Source: Flavobacterium quisquiliarum
GTDB lineage: Bacteria; Bacteroidota; Bacteroidia; Flavobacteriales; Flavobacteriaceae
Assembly: GCF_019308285.1 (NCBI RefSeq)
Contig: NZ_WWEM01000039.1
Span: forward strand, 248,001-312,000
Length of the DNA stretch: 64,000 nt
Reading direction: 5' to 3'
Under the pieces are notes generated by a model. It saw nothing but the letters and a program-made list of their open reading frames with translations, searched no databases and was not told the origin of the DNA. This document shows positions 18,823-27,563 of this stretch, piece after piece; position 1 is the stretch's first letter; each line of letters opens with the position of its first letter. The translations under genes and the position numbers were made by a program.

Positions 18823-19278
18823 TTAAACTAATTTTCTTAAAGTCATTGCCATTCCAGTATGAATTCCTTCGTGATAATTATTAAAATCTAATGCATCTTG
18901 GACATTACTCAATGTAAATCCCATACTGGTAGTATATTCATGATAATCTACGAAAAGACCGCTGGCAAAATCATTTTTAGTTTTTTCTAAAGTCGAAGAA
19001 AGGAACACTTTAATCTCATCAACCTCTGCTTGTGAAACATCACCTTCTGGTTTAGTTCCTTTTTTGTATTTCTGAATAAATTCTTCTGAAACCATAGTTG
19101 GAAGACCTGATAATTTGTAAACTAAAACCTGTTGTGAAGAAACACAATGTCCGATGTTCCAAATAATATTATTATTAAAACCCTGCGGAATTTTGTTTAG
19201 CTGTTCTAATGAATGACTTTCTAAAATTTTTAAAAGAATTTCTCTTATTGTTTTTTGCACCTCAAAAACTGAACTCAT
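18823..19278 (-). CDS. DinB-like four-helix-bundle protein
   Basis: A 151-residue protein of the DinB/YfiT type, a metal-binding four-helix bundle; some relatives are thiol S-transferases, most are uncharacterised. Likely metal His residues: IWNIGHCVSSQQVLVY (about 45-60), DYHEYTTSMG (about 109), and NNYHEGIHTGMAMTL near the C-terminus. I chose the ATG at 19278 (MSSVFEVQKTI); the longer frame from 19308 adds a poor leader. It is divergent from the ArsC-like gene. Confidence 0.82.
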   Translation of the reverse strand: MSSVFEVQKTIREILLKILESHSLEQLNKIPQGFNNNIIWNIGHCVSSQQVLVYKLSGLPTMVSEEFIQKYKKGTKPEGDVSQAEVDEIKVFLSSTLEKTKNDFASGLFVDYHEYTTSMGFTLSNVQDALDFNNYHEGIHTGMAMTLRKLV

Positions 19279-19359
19279 ATAATTATTTTTTTTTCTAAAA
19301 TTAGGCATTTTTAAGTTTCAAATGAATTTTCTTTGCAGTCTAATAAAATTCAAAAAGTC

Positions 19360-19707
19360 ATGAACAAAATATATTACTTAGCCTCTTGCGATACCTGTAG
19401 AAAAATCATCAAAAGTTTACCAGAAAATGATTTAGTTTTTCAAGATATTAGACAAGATCCAATTACTGAAGAACAGCTTGAAGAAATGTATAAACTTTCA
19501 GGCAGTTATGAAGCGTTATTTAGCAAAAAAGCACAATTGTATAAGTCTATGGATTTAAAGAACAAATCTTTAACCGAATCTGATTTTAAAAAATACATTT
19601 TAGAACATTACACTTTTTTAAGTCGTCCGGTTTTTATAATTGATGGTAAAATTTATATCGGAAACAGCCAGAAAAATGTTGCTGAAGTAATAAAGGCTTT
19701 GAGTTAG
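19360..19707 (+). CDS. ArsC/Spx-family thioredoxin-fold protein
   Basis: A 115-residue protein of the arsenate-reductase-like ArsC/Spx/YffB family. The N-terminal CDTCRKI is the CxxC redox motif, and SRPVFIIDGKIYIGN carries the conserved Arg-Pro loop. No arsenic-resistance genes are nearby, so a general thiol or regulatory role is as likely as arsenate reduction. I start at the ATG at 19360 (MNKIYYLASCDTC). Confidence 0.85.
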   Translation: MNKIYYLASCDTCRKIIKSLPENDLVFQDIRQDPITEEQLEEMYKLSGSYEALFSKKAQLYKSMDLKNKSLTESDFKKYILEHYTFLSRPVFIIDGKIYIGNSQKNVAEVIKALS

Positions 19708-19731
19708 ATAAATACTCTTTTAAATACGATT

Positions 19732-19850
19732 GCCCGCGTGAGGGATAGAAGGAAGCTACCGAAGTAGCCCGGATAGCCCGACCTTGTTGCAATAAAAGGG
19801 CGAATACTCACAAAGTAAGTTTGCCCTTTTATTGCAACAAGGTCACGCCC
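19732..19850 (+). ncRNA. Structured dispersed element with strong hairpins, possible Flavo-1-like RNA
   Basis: The 274-bp gap before yicC holds a GC-richer block starting GCCCGCGTGAGGGATAGAAG and containing TAGCCCGACC, words I recall as recurrent in Flavobacteriia intergenic regions. Seen directly: a hairpin GCTAC-CGAA-GTAGC (19755-19768), a perfect 21-bp stem (19781-19801 with 19823-19843), and closing bases GCGTG with CACGC. The conserved core with a variable long hairpin fits a structured RNA or mobile repeat. Linking it to the Rfam Flavo-1 motif is a guess; strand is assigned from the core as read. Confidence 0.5.
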
Positions 19851-19954
19851 AAATCACCTTTGAAAATTGATAAAATTTTAGAAAAAAAGACATTAAACGG
19901 CTTTTCTCTTTTACAGAATAGTATTTTACGTCATAAACAGAGCAAACTTTTAAT

Positions 19955-19962
19955 TATCTTTG
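19955..19962 (+). promoter_or_regulatory. -7 element upstream of yicC
   Basis: TATCTTTG, a perfect TAnnTTTG match followed by CG, 20 bases before the yicC ATG; no TTG at the usual distance. Confidence 0.5.
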
Positions 19963-19981
19963 CGCCTTTATACTCAATTAT

Positions 19982-20842
19982 ATGATACAATCTATGACAG
20001 GGTTTGGCAAAGCTTCTTTGCAATTGCCTACAAAAAAAATTACGGTTGAAGTAAAATCTTTAAATAGTAAAGGGTTAGATTTAAATGTAAGAATGCCATC
20101 GCTTTATCGTGAAATGGAATTAGGCTTACGAACTCAGATTTCAACAAAACTGGAAAGAGGAAAAATCGATTTTGCTATTTATGTAGAAAGTACTGCCGAA
20201 CAGACTTCGACTAAAGTAAATGTTCCTGTTGTAAAGAATTATATTGCGCAATTGAGAGAGGTTTATCAAGATGCCGATGAAACGGAACTAATGAAAATGG
20301 CAGTTCGTATGCCAGACACCTTAAAAACAGAACGCGAAGAAATTGATGAAAATGACTGGGAGCAAATTCAGGTAATTATTGACGAAGCTTTACAAAACAT
20401 CTTAAGTTTTAGAAAAGACGAAGGAGAATCTCTTGAAAAAGAATTCAATCTTCGAATTGGAAATATCCGTCAATATATGAATGATGCTTTGGCGCTTGAT
20501 CCAGAACGTGTTCAGGCAATCAAAGATCGTCTGCAAACTGCAATCTCAGAATTACAAGTAAATGTTGATGAAAACCGTTTTGAGCAGGAATTAATTTATT
20601 ATTTAGAGAAATTAGATATTACGGAAGAAAAAGTTCGCTTAACCAATCATTTAGACTACTTTTTAGAAACCTTAAACGGTTCTGAAGCCAATGGTAGAAA
20701 ATTAGGTTTTATTACTCAAGAAATGGGTCGTGAAATCAATACTATGGGTTCCAAATCGAATCATGCTCAAATGCAGAAATTGGTTGTCATGATGAAGGAT
20801 GAATTGGAGAAGATTAAAGAACAAGTGTTGAACGTTCTTTAA
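19982..20842 (+). CDS. yicC: YicC family endoribonuclease
   Basis: A 286-residue protein with the highly conserved YicC start MIQSMTGFGKA and the central LNSKGLDLNVRMP, plus the C-terminal DUF1732 region ending NTMGSKSNHAQMQKLVVMMKDELEKIKEQ. E. coli YicC has been reported as an endoribonuclease acting on small RNA, which is family knowledge and not visible here. It lies upstream of gmk and nadD, a common order in Flavobacteriia. Confidence 0.93.
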   Translation: MIQSMTGFGKASLQLPTKKITVEVKSLNSKGLDLNVRMPSLYREMELGLRTQISTKLERGKIDFAIYVESTAEQTSTKVNVPVVKNYIAQLREVYQDADETELMKMAVRMPDTLKTEREEIDENDWEQIQVIIDEALQNILSFRKDEGESLEKEFNLRIGNIRQYMNDALALDPERVQAIKDRLQTAISELQVNVDENRFEQELIYYLEKLDITEEKVRLTNHLDYFLETLNGSEANGRKLGFITQEMGREINTMGSKSNHAQMQKLVVMMKDELEKIKEQVLNVL

Positions 20843-20875
20843 ATTAAAAAAATCCCTTATTACTCTTTCTTAGGC

Positions 20876-21280
20876 ATGAAAACTATTTTTAAAATCATGG
20901 AGAAAGTTTTCCTGCTAATCTGCATAACGATTCTAGCAGATCGCTGTAATATTCCTCCTAAAGAATTTACTCTTATAGGAAAATGGAAAGCAATAGAATC
21001 AAGCGGACTTGATGTATCCAAAATGTTTTATATTGATATTGAAGATGGGGAAGAAATAACTTTTGAGAAAGGAAACATTGCAATTGATCATCTAAAAAAT
21101 AAGGGTACATATGAAGTTTTTGAAAATAATCTTCATATTGTCTTTCCAAAAGACGAATACTATTACATTATCAGTCGTCATGAAACTGACCCTGATAAAA
21201 TGTATTTAACACCAACAGATGAATATTATAGCATTCTTTGTGATGAAGGTTGCGCTTTTTTATACAAAAAAATACAATAA
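20876..21280 (+). CDS. Small hypothetical protein, lipocalin-like
   Basis: A 134-residue protein with an N-terminal hydrophobic stretch (VFLLICITILADRC) and FTLIGKWKAIES, which resembles the GxW opening of lipocalin-like domains. The Cys after the hydrophobic stretch is preceded by Arg, so it is not a good lipobox. The start could be ATG 20876 or ATG 20897. It is inserted between yicC and gmk. Function unknown. Confidence 0.55.
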   Translation: MKTIFKIMEKVFLLICITILADRCNIPPKEFTLIGKWKAIESSGLDVSKMFYIDIEDGEEITFEKGNIAIDHLKNKGTYEVFENNLHIVFPKDEYYYIISRHETDPDKMYLTPTDEYYSILCDEGCAFLYKKIQ

Positions 21281-21349
21281 ACAATTTCAATATAAATAAA
21301 ATATTGAATTAAGGCTTAAGCTCAAAAGCCTAAAATAAAAGCACATATA

Positions 21350-21922
21350 ATGAACAAAGGAAAATTAATTGTTTTTTCGGCACCATCAGGATCAGGAAAA
21401 ACAACTATCGTAAAACATTTACTAGGGAAAGAAGATTTAAACTTAGAATTTTCGATCTCGGCAGCATCTCGTGATCCACGCGGAGAGGAAGAACACGGAA
21501 AAGATTATTATTTTATTTCGTTGGAACAATTCAAAAAACACATTAAAGCCGAAGAATTCTTAGAATGGGAAGAAGTGTACCGTGATAATTTCTACGGAAC
21601 CTTAAAAGCCGAAATCGAAAGAATCTGGGCAATGGGAAAAAATGTAATTTTTGATATTGATGTTGCAGGTGGATTACGTATCAAACATAAATTTCCTGAA
21701 CAAACTTTAGCTGTTTTCGTAAAACCGCCAAGCGTTGACGAACTAAAACGCAGATTAAAACAACGTTCTACAGAAAGTGAAGATAAAATCAATATGCGTA
21801 TTGCAAAAGCTTCTGTGGAATTGGCCACTGCTCCTCAATTTGATACTATTATAAAAAACTACGATTTAGATACAGCTAAAGAAGAAGCTTATCAACTTGT
21901 AAAGGATTTCGTAAATAAATAA
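21350..21922 (+). CDS. gmk: Guanylate kinase
   Basis: Phosphorylates GMP to GDP with ATP in purine nucleotide synthesis. The 190-residue protein has the P-loop SAPSGSGKTTI (about residues 9-19), the GMP-binding region SRDPRGEEEHGKDYYF (about 40-55) and FLEWEEVYRDNFYGT, and the lid RLKQRSTESEDKINMRI. All expected motifs are intact. It is followed by a palindromic repeat and then nadD. Confidence 0.96.
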   Translation: MNKGKLIVFSAPSGSGKTTIVKHLLGKEDLNLEFSISAASRDPRGEEEHGKDYYFISLEQFKKHIKAEEFLEWEEVYRDNFYGTLKAEIERIWAMGKNVIFDIDVAGGLRIKHKFPEQTLAVFVKPPSVDELKRRLKQRSTESEDKINMRIAKASVELATAPQFDTIIKNYDLDTAKEEAYQLVKDFVNK

Positions 21923-21929
21923 TTTTATT

Positions 21930-22022
21930 CCGCAGAGATACACAAAGAAAAAACACAGAGATTCGCAAAGCTATTTTAAAACTTTGCGAATCTTTGTGCT
22001 ATCTTAGCGAATCTCTGTGAAA
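21930..22022. repeat. CGCAAAG-type palindromic repeat between gmk and nadD
   Basis: Contains a perfect 12-bp stem AGATTCGCAAAG / CTTTGCGAATCT (21959-21970 and 21982-21993) nested in a larger dyad built of ACACAAAG/CTTTGTG and CAGAGAT/ATCTCTG words. Same word family as the element at 6531-6674. Confidence 0.65.
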
Positions 22023-22031
22023 CTTTAAAAA

Positions 22032-22613
22032 ATGAAAATAGGCCTTTATTTCGGAACATATAATCCCATTCATGTTGGGCATTTGATCATTGCCAATCAT
22101 ATGGCTGAGTTTGCCGATTTAGATCAGATTTGGATGGTCGTTACACCTCATAATCCGTTGAAGAAAAAAGCAACTTTATTAGACGACCAACAGCGCCTTC
22201 AAATGGTTTTTCTGGCAACAGAAGATTACCCAAAGATAAAACCGTCGGATATTGAGTTTAAATTACCGCAGCCGAGTTATACTGTAATTACTCTCGAGCA
22301 TTTAAAAGAGAAATATTCAAATCATGAATTTTCTTTGATTATGGGAGAAGATAATCTGAAAACGCTTCATAAATGGAGAAACTATGAAGTCATCCTCGAA
22401 AATCATGATATTTATGTGTATCCGAGAATTTCGGACGAACCCGAAAATGTCGAATTAAAATCGCATCCAAAAATTCATGTTATTGATGCACCGATTGTAG
22501 AGATTTCTTCTACTTTTATTCGAAACAGTATTAAAGAGGGGAAAAATATTCAGCCTTTACTTCCTCCAAAAGTTTGGGAATATATTGATCATAATAATTT
22601 CTATAAGAAGTAA
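22032..22613 (+). CDS. nadD: Nicotinate-nucleotide adenylyltransferase
   Basis: Adenylates nicotinate mononucleotide to deamido-NAD+, the shared step of de novo and Preiss-Handler NAD+ synthesis. The 193-residue protein has the nucleotidyltransferase HxGH motif in FGTYNPIHVGHLIIANHM (about 8-25) and the C-terminal ISSTFIRNSI (SxxxR-type motif). It ends one base before the next ORF. The NAMPT-containing island starts under 1 kb downstream on the other strand, giving the region two NAD+ entry points. Confidence 0.94.
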   Translation: MKIGLYFGTYNPIHVGHLIIANHMAEFADLDQIWMVVTPHNPLKKKATLLDDQQRLQMVFLATEDYPKIKPSDIEFKLPQPSYTVITLEHLKEKYSNHEFSLIMGEDNLKTLHKWRNYEVILENHDIYVYPRISDEPENVELKSHPKIHVIDAPIVEISSTFIRNSIKEGKNIQPLLPPKVWEYIDHNNFYKK

Positions 22614-23315
22614 ATGCTTTTTTCTGCTTCAATTTTTATTCCTGAAAAACCTAAATTTTTCAATTTAACCCGATCCGAAAAATTATCATATATCTCTCTT
22701 GGGCTAATATTCGCGTATGCTTTAATTCTATTGTTAATTGAACGTTTTCTAGATTATAAACTACCCCAATATTTTTATTATCCAGTGATAATTCCTTTAA
22801 TATTACAGATAGTAAGTTCTATTATTAGGTTAACTGAATTTGAAAACCTTAATGGATATTTCGAAGGAAAAATTTCATTTGAAGAAAACTTTTTAACGAT
22901 AAATGAAATAGAATATAAATACTCTGATTTAGAAAATCTAGTTATTTATGGAAATTCATTTTCTGGAGAAAAAACAAAAAACTATAGATATGGCCCAATG
23001 TATGGGAATGGTGTCGAAAATTTAATCTCATTTACTTATAACGAAATTAAAATAGAAAAACACTTTCAATTAATATCAGAACGACATCTTGATCAATTAC
23101 AAAATGCTTTAGTCCATATTATCACAACAGAAAAACTTCCTTATAAAAGAGAACACCTTAATTTCATCAATAAAGAATATAGATCATTTATCCTCTTCGA
23201 ATTATTCATTGGAAAATTGATTAAAGAAAAAAGAATGGAATGTCATGAGGGAATCCATCTTATTGGACTTAAATCAAAAAAAGCTAAAGAATTTGAAGCA
23301 AAATACTGCAATTAA
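22614..23315 (+). CDS. Hypothetical membrane protein
   Basis: A 233-residue protein whose ATG follows the nadD stop with no gap, so it is probably co-translated. Two hydrophobic helices lie near the N-terminus (LGLIFAYALILLLIERF and YFYYPVIIPLILQIVSSII), followed by a cytosolic part rich in Lys/Glu. No family recognised. A terminator overlaps its stop codon. Confidence 0.65.
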   Translation: MLFSASIFIPEKPKFFNLTRSEKLSYISLGLIFAYALILLLIERFLDYKLPQYFYYPVIIPLILQIVSSIIRLTEFENLNGYFEGKISFEENFLTINEIEYKYSDLENLVIYGNSFSGEKTKNYRYGPMYGNGVENLISFTYNEIKIEKHFQLISERHLDQLQNALVHIITTEKLPYKREHLNFINKEYRSFILFELFIGKLIKEKRMECHEGIHLIGLKSKKAKEFEAKYCN

Positions 23316-23348
23316 AAAAGCCTGAACTTACATTCAGGCTTTCGTTTT
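23314..23348. terminator. Bidirectional terminator between the nadD operon and the NAMPT gene
   Basis: AAAGCCTGAA / TTCAGGCTTT stem with loop CTTACA between convergent genes, with an A-run to the left and T-rich sequence to the right. Confidence 0.75.
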
Positions 23349-23353
23349 TAAAA

Positions 23354-24823
23354 TTAAGCTTCGATACTTACTTCACTTTTTACTCTAGTTCTAATCTCAC
23401 TCAGCGATTGATCCACTAAAAGTTTTCCATCTCTGAAAACCTCTTTCAATTCGCCTTGTTTTTCTTCTTCCCAAGACACATTATCACTTAAATGATACTT
23501 CCCGTCGATTAAATCAATTTTCATCAATCCTTTGGCTGATTTTTTCGTTCCGTCATCCGTAATCGGATCTTTGAAGATCGCTCTTCCTTCTCCGTTTACT
23601 TCTCCGTAAGTCGCTTTCATCGCGAATCCGAAAGTATCTCTGGTATTGTATTGATACGTGAAAGATCCAATTCCTAAAACGACATTGGTAGAAGCAAATC
23701 CTTTTTCTTTTAATCTTTCACAGATTTGAGTGGCTCTTGCTACCGTAATACTGTCTCCATAAATAGCACCAATCTGTGGCACCAATTCTTTGAATCCTTT
23801 AGCATTTGTTGTACCGCCAAAAACATCCCAAAGCAATTCGATTACGCCTTTCTTTTCTTGTTCTGTTTTTCCATCAGGATTTCCGCAGATAATTAGAATT
23901 GGGTCACCACTGTCAGGACGAATTACGACTTTACCTTCTCTTGAAACGATATCTTCTCTCAACCTTGGAAGATAATCCGTTAAAACTTTCCATAAATCCC
24001 AAGTATCAGAAACGATAGAAACAATTCCTTTTGGATATACTTCTGTAATTAATCTTTTGAACGTTTCATACTCCCCTTCTGTGGTTCCCATACACATTAC
24101 AGAATGTTCTGTTGCGGCAACTGAACCTGCTACTAATTCCTGATCTGAATTGGCTTTGTAATATTCTTCTAAGAAATCAATAGCCGGAATGGTATCTGAT
24201 CCTGTAAAGCTTAATAAATGTCCTGCCGCAGAGGTTAAAGAAGCTTCGATACCGCCCATTCCTCTCATTGAGAAATCATGCGCCTGCCAATCTACAAATT
24301 CTGGGACAGATGAAGTTTCTGAAGCATATTTATCCAATACTTTTCTGTACTCTTTTGCAATGGTTGCTGAGTTACAAGGAAGCCAGATTACGGCTGAAAG
24401 CAAAGTTTCAAAATAATTGGTCAGCCAGAAAAATTCCGGAATGGTATTGTACATCGTAAACATTGGCACTCGCAACGGAACGCTTGCTCCTTCTGGCAAA
24501 GCTTTAAAGACCATCGGAATATATCCTAAATCGTGTAAATCTTCGATATGTTTTGTACCGACTTGGTTTTCGCCCAAATAATTATTGATTCTACGAGAAT
24601 ATTTTTTAATTACTTCTTCTTTTGGCTGTTTGAAGAAATACTCTTCAAAATCATGAATAATGTATTTTTTAATGAAATACTGCAATCCGAAAAAGATTAC
24701 CTCATCAACTTCTTCAAGTCTTGATTTTCTTGGTGTCCAGTTAGAATATACTAAACTTGTTCCATCTGGGTATTGTCTTCTGTGGTCAACTTTGTAACCA
24801 TCGGTTAATAATAGTGGGTTCAT
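23354..24823 (-). CDS. nadV: Nicotinamide phosphoribosyltransferase family protein (NadV/NAMPT; possible Namat-type)
   Basis: A 489-residue homologue of NAMPT, which joins nicotinamide to PRPP to make NMN. Visible family marks: LLTDGYKVDHRRQYPDGT at the N-terminus, WQAHDFSMRGMGG (about 175), the DTWD/IVSREGKVVIRPDSGDP region (about 275-310), and GSFTYQYNTRDTFGFAMKAT (about 390). It is the last gene of the minus-strand island, 13 bases after the ADP-ribosylglycohydrolase gene, and the operon begins with a PRPP-synthetase homologue. That pairing is also the layout of phage NARP1, where the NAMPT homologue uses ADP-ribose pyrophosphate and makes NAD+ directly. Sequence alone does not decide between the two substrates. 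Confidence 0.88.
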   Translation of the reverse strand: MNPLLLTDGYKVDHRRQYPDGTSLVYSNWTPRKSRLEEVDEVIFFGLQYFIKKYIIHDFEEYFFKQPKEEVIKKYSRRINNYLGENQVGTKHIEDLHDLGYIPMVFKALPEGASVPLRVPMFTMYNTIPEFFWLTNYFETLLSAVIWLPCNSATIAKEYRKVLDKYASETSSVPEFVDWQAHDFSMRGMGGIEASLTSAAGHLLSFTGSDTIPAIDFLEEYYKANSDQELVAGSVAATEHSVMCMGTTEGEYETFKRLITEVYPKGIVSIVSDTWDLWKVLTDYLPRLREDIVSREGKVVIRPDSGDPILIICGNPDGKTEQEKKGVIELLWDVFGGTTNAKGFKELVPQIGAIYGDSITVARATQICERLKEKGFASTNVVLGIGSFTYQYNTRDTFGFAMKATYGEVNGEGRAIFKDPITDDGTKKSAKGLMKIDLIDGKYHLSDNVSWEEEKQGELKEVFRDGKLLVDQSLSEIRTRVKSEVSIEA

Positions 24824-24836
24824 ATATTTTTTCTAT

Positions 24837-25772
24837 TTATATTTTTTGTGATAATCGGTATGCTAAATCTTCAATATCATTGGATCTTGCCAAATTGTCA
24901 ATCCACTTTTCTGGAATATTTTCAATTCCGTAATAAATTCCTGCCAATCCTCCAGCAATTGCACCCGTTGTATCGGTATCTTCTCCTAAGTTAACTGCTT
25001 TTAAAACTGTTTTTTTATACGAATCAGAATTTAAAAAACACCAAAAACTGGCTTCTAAACTATGCAGTACATACCCAGATGCCCGAATTTCATTTTCAGG
25101 AAATGTCCAGATATCATTTTTCAATAGCTTTTCAAATAGTTGAATTTCGACAGGATTATATTTTTTATCTTCTAAAAACTTCGAAAGAACGTTTTGCATT
25201 TCTTTATAAGCTTCGAATTTATCTTTATCTTTTAAAATCTCCAAACAATATACAACATAAATAAAGCAGGCAAACCCTGAACGAAAATGAGCGTGTGTAA
25301 TTGATGAAACTTCTTTTACCTTTTTATAGATAACTTCAATATCATTCTCTTTCTGAAGATAAAAAACTAATGGCAAAATACGCATTAAAGAACCATTGCC
25401 ATTATCTTCTTCAAAAAAATTACCCGAATTTCTAGCTGATTCTCCTTTTACAACTCTTGCCAAAGAATGTTTTGTAGTGCCGCCAATATCAAATACTTTG
25501 TTATGCGCTCCCCAATATCCTTCCTGCATCCATTTTACAAAAGTCAGAGCCATATCTTCTATATCGTAACCTTTGCACAGACTTTCGGCAGTACAAAAAG
25601 CTAATGAACTATCGTCGCTAAATGTTCCAGGCGGCTGATTCCAGGACATAAACCCCATCATATCGACAACTGGATCCTGTTTTAATTTTTCTCTTGATTT
25701 AAATTCAACCGGAACGCCTAAAGCGTCGCCAATTGCCAAACCAAATAAACCTGATTCTATTTTATTTTTCAT
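24837..25772 (-). CDS. ADP-ribosylglycohydrolase family protein (DraG/ARH-like)
   Basis: A 311-residue all-helical ADP-ribosyl hydrolase. Metal-binding motifs are present: GDALGVPVEFKSRE (about 16), GTFSDDSSLAFCTAESL (about 50-66), and the C-terminal GEDTDTTGAIAGGLAGIYYG (about 258-277), whose two Asp and Thr hold the dimetal centre. Relatives remove ADP-ribose from Arg, Ser, nucleic acid or small molecules. It lies 13 bases before nadV and 17 after the deoxyribosyltransferase-like gene. Here it probably releases ADP-ribose for reuse or reverses a modification. Confidence 0.9.
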   Translation of the reverse strand: MKNKIESGLFGLAIGDALGVPVEFKSREKLKQDPVVDMMGFMSWNQPPGTFSDDSSLAFCTAESLCKGYDIEDMALTFVKWMQEGYWGAHNKVFDIGGTTKHSLARVVKGESARNSGNFFEEDNGNGSLMRILPLVFYLQKENDIEVIYKKVKEVSSITHAHFRSGFACFIYVVYCLEILKDKDKFEAYKEMQNVLSKFLEDKKYNPVEIQLFEKLLKNDIWTFPENEIRASGYVLHSLEASFWCFLNSDSYKKTVLKAVNLGEDTDTTGAIAGGLAGIYYGIENIPEKWIDNLARSNDIEDLAYRLSQKI

Positions 25773-25789
25773 GATTTTTTCCCTTCCTA

Positions 25790-26242
25790 TTAGTCAAGCA
25801 GATTTTGAATTAATTCGTCTAAAGTTTTAAACTGCTCCACTCCATATCTTTCGCAAACAATATCAATGTTTCCTTTACGCCAAAAATCTTCTTCCACAAC
25901 CACTTTCATCTTTTTAGATTGTGCATAAAGCCCAAATTCCAGTAAAGAAATAGGTGACATGGTATTGGCTACAAAATACATGATAATGATGTCGGCTTTT
26001 TCTAATGCATTAAGTTCCCAATTAACCTGCTCTTTAAAATTAGGATTTTCTATCGTTTGTGACCAACTGCTGTCCCATTCCTTTCTTCTGGGATTAAAAA
26101 TAATGTATTTGTCTTGCAACTGTTCTTCGCAATGTAATTGCCAGTTAATCGCTTTATCCATTTCTATAGAACCAGCTAAAAAAATGGTTTTGACATCATT
26201 CTGAAATGGTATTTCTTCGGGTGATCTAAAAATTCTTTTCAT
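25790..26242 (-). CDS. Nucleoside 2-deoxyribosyltransferase-like protein
   Basis: A 150-residue Rossmann-like protein: KTIFLAGSIEMDKAINWQ at the N-terminus, ADIIIMYFVANTMSPISLLEFGLYA in the middle, which contains the family's conserved Glu in an SxxxLxE-like helix. Such proteins cleave or exchange N-glycosidic bonds of (deoxy)nucleosides or of NAD/ADP-ribose-like molecules. It starts 2 bases after the phosphoesterase gene ends. Substrate unknown; a role in handling base-ribose bonds fits the island. Confidence 0.75.
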   Translation of the reverse strand: MKRIFRSPEEIPFQNDVKTIFLAGSIEMDKAINWQLHCEEQLQDKYIIFNPRRKEWDSSWSQTIENPNFKEQVNWELNALEKADIIIMYFVANTMSPISLLEFGLYAQSKKMKVVVEEDFWRKGNIDIVCERYGVEQFKTLDELIQNLLD

Positions 26243-26244
26243 GA

Positions 26245-26976
26245 CTATTTATTTCTTCCTTTTTCATTTGGATAAAATGTCTGCACAGCATCACTTTGCC
26301 AAAATTGCTTCGTTTCGACATCTATACAGCTCAACTTTCCATAAAAACCTGCTCCGGTATCTATGTTCCAAACATTGCATCCCTGCATTGGAATTTCGAC
26401 ATCATAATTTAATGTTGGCGTATGACCAATATAAATTTCATTAAAAAGCAATAATCTTTTTGGGTATAAAATGGAATTTTTCTGAATTCTTTTATCCATT
26501 GTCAGAGCCATTTCCCACAAAGTTCTATCCCATGAATAATTGGTTTTGTAATGTTCTTTTTCTGGCCCATGCATAGATGAAAATCCAGCATGAATAAACA
26601 AATTGTTGTTTTCGTCTACAAAATAATCTTTCATTGAATTGAAGAAATCACGATGTTTTTGTTTTTCTGAAAGTTCAATAGCATCATAACTTTCTATCGT
26701 TGATTTTCCTCCGTGCAGAAACCAAATATCGTTTATAACATCATTCTCTAACCATTCCTGACACCAGACATCATGATTTCCTTTGATAAAAATGCATTCT
26801 TGTTTTTGAGACAATTCAATGAGAAAATCAATCAGTTGTTTGGATTCGCTCCAACCGTCAACATAATCACCCAAAAAAACAAACTGGTCATTTTCTGAAT
26901 AATTGATTCTTTCTAATAACTGAATTAAGGCTTTTAATCCACCGTGAATATCTCCAAAAACTAGGGTTCTTTTCAT
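26245..26976 (-). CDS. PPP-type metallophosphoesterase
   Basis: A 243-residue calcineurin-like phosphoesterase with all core motifs: FGDIHGG (about 7), GDYVDGW (about 37), GNHD (about 63) and LFIHAGFSS (about 127), plus a late YIGHTPT His. The arrangement is closest to small PPP phosphatases such as the phage lambda and PrpA type, which act on phosphoproteins, but nucleotide or ADP-ribose phosphates are possible. It is separated by 2 bases from each neighbour, so it is firmly in the operon. Confidence 0.85.
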   Translation of the reverse strand: MKRTLVFGDIHGGLKALIQLLERINYSENDQFVFLGDYVDGWSESKQLIDFLIELSQKQECIFIKGNHDVWCQEWLENDVINDIWFLHGGKSTIESYDAIELSEKQKHRDFFNSMKDYFVDENNNLFIHAGFSSMHGPEKEHYKTNYSWDRTLWEMALTMDKRIQKNSILYPKRLLLFNEIYIGHTPTLNYDVEIPMQGCNVWNIDTGAGFYGKLSCIDVETKQFWQSDAVQTFYPNEKGRNK

Positions 26977-26978
26977 TT

Positions 26979-27521
26979 TTAAAACTCAATATATTTTGCC
27001 GGAACTTCATCTGTCAACCAGACATTGTTTTCGGATAAATAAAATTTAAATCCGTCTCTAAACATTTCCCCGCTTCTAACAGTTAAAATCTGAGGAATTC
27101 CTCTTCTGCTTCCTACTTTTGTTGCCGTTTCTTTGTCTTTGGAAAGATGAACATGCTGACGGCTCATTTTTTTCAAACCTTCATTTCTGATATTTTCCAT
27201 AAATTTTCCGACTGTTCCGTGGTACAAATATTCTGAAGGTTCTGTTTCTGCTAAGTCTAATTCAACCGAAATAGAATGTCCCTGACTTGCTCTAATTTTC
27301 GTTTTATCTTCGTTATAAGCGAAACGCTTTTTATCATTATTTTCTACAACATAATCCAAAAGTGCAGCATCGAGACGATTTCCTTTTTTAGTACATTTTG
27401 CTATTAATTCATTGACATCTGCCCAGCCATTCTCGTCTAATTTTAATCCGATTTTTTCTGGCGAATGTCTGAGCACCAGACTCAAAAACTTGCTGACGCT
27501 CTTTGCTATATTTTCATTCAT
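26979..27521 (-). CDS. kptA: RNA 2'-phosphotransferase (Tpt1/KptA)
   Basis: KptA moves a 2'-phosphate from RNA to NAD+, giving ADP-ribose 1'',2''-cyclic phosphate and nicotinamide; bacterial members can also act on ADP-ribosylated ends. The 180-residue protein keeps the known catalytic set: Arg-His in LVLRHSPEKIGL (about 15), Arg in IRASQGHS (about 74), and Arg in KVGSRRGIPQ (about 135). I start at the ATG at 27521 (MNENIAKSVSKFLS), the usual family start; an ATG at 27563, directly after the macrodomain stop, would add 14 residues. 2 bases separate it from the phosphoesterase gene. Confidence 0.92.
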   Translation of the reverse strand: MNENIAKSVSKFLSLVLRHSPEKIGLKLDENGWADVNELIAKCTKKGNRLDAALLDYVVENNDKKRFAYNEDKTKIRASQGHSISVELDLAETEPSEYLYHGTVGKFMENIRNEGLKKMSRQHVHLSKDKETATKVGSRRGIPQILTVRSGEMFRDGFKFYLSENNVWLTDEVPAKYIEF

Positions 27522-27563
27522 TTTAATTTTTTTTTCTACCTGTGAAATGTTCCGACGGAACAT

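Noticed and set aside
19360-19707. Arsenate reductase in an arsenic-resistance operon
   Set aside because: The CxxC ArsC/Spx fold is clear, but no ArsR, ArsB or ArsM gene is nearby, so the specific function is not claimed.
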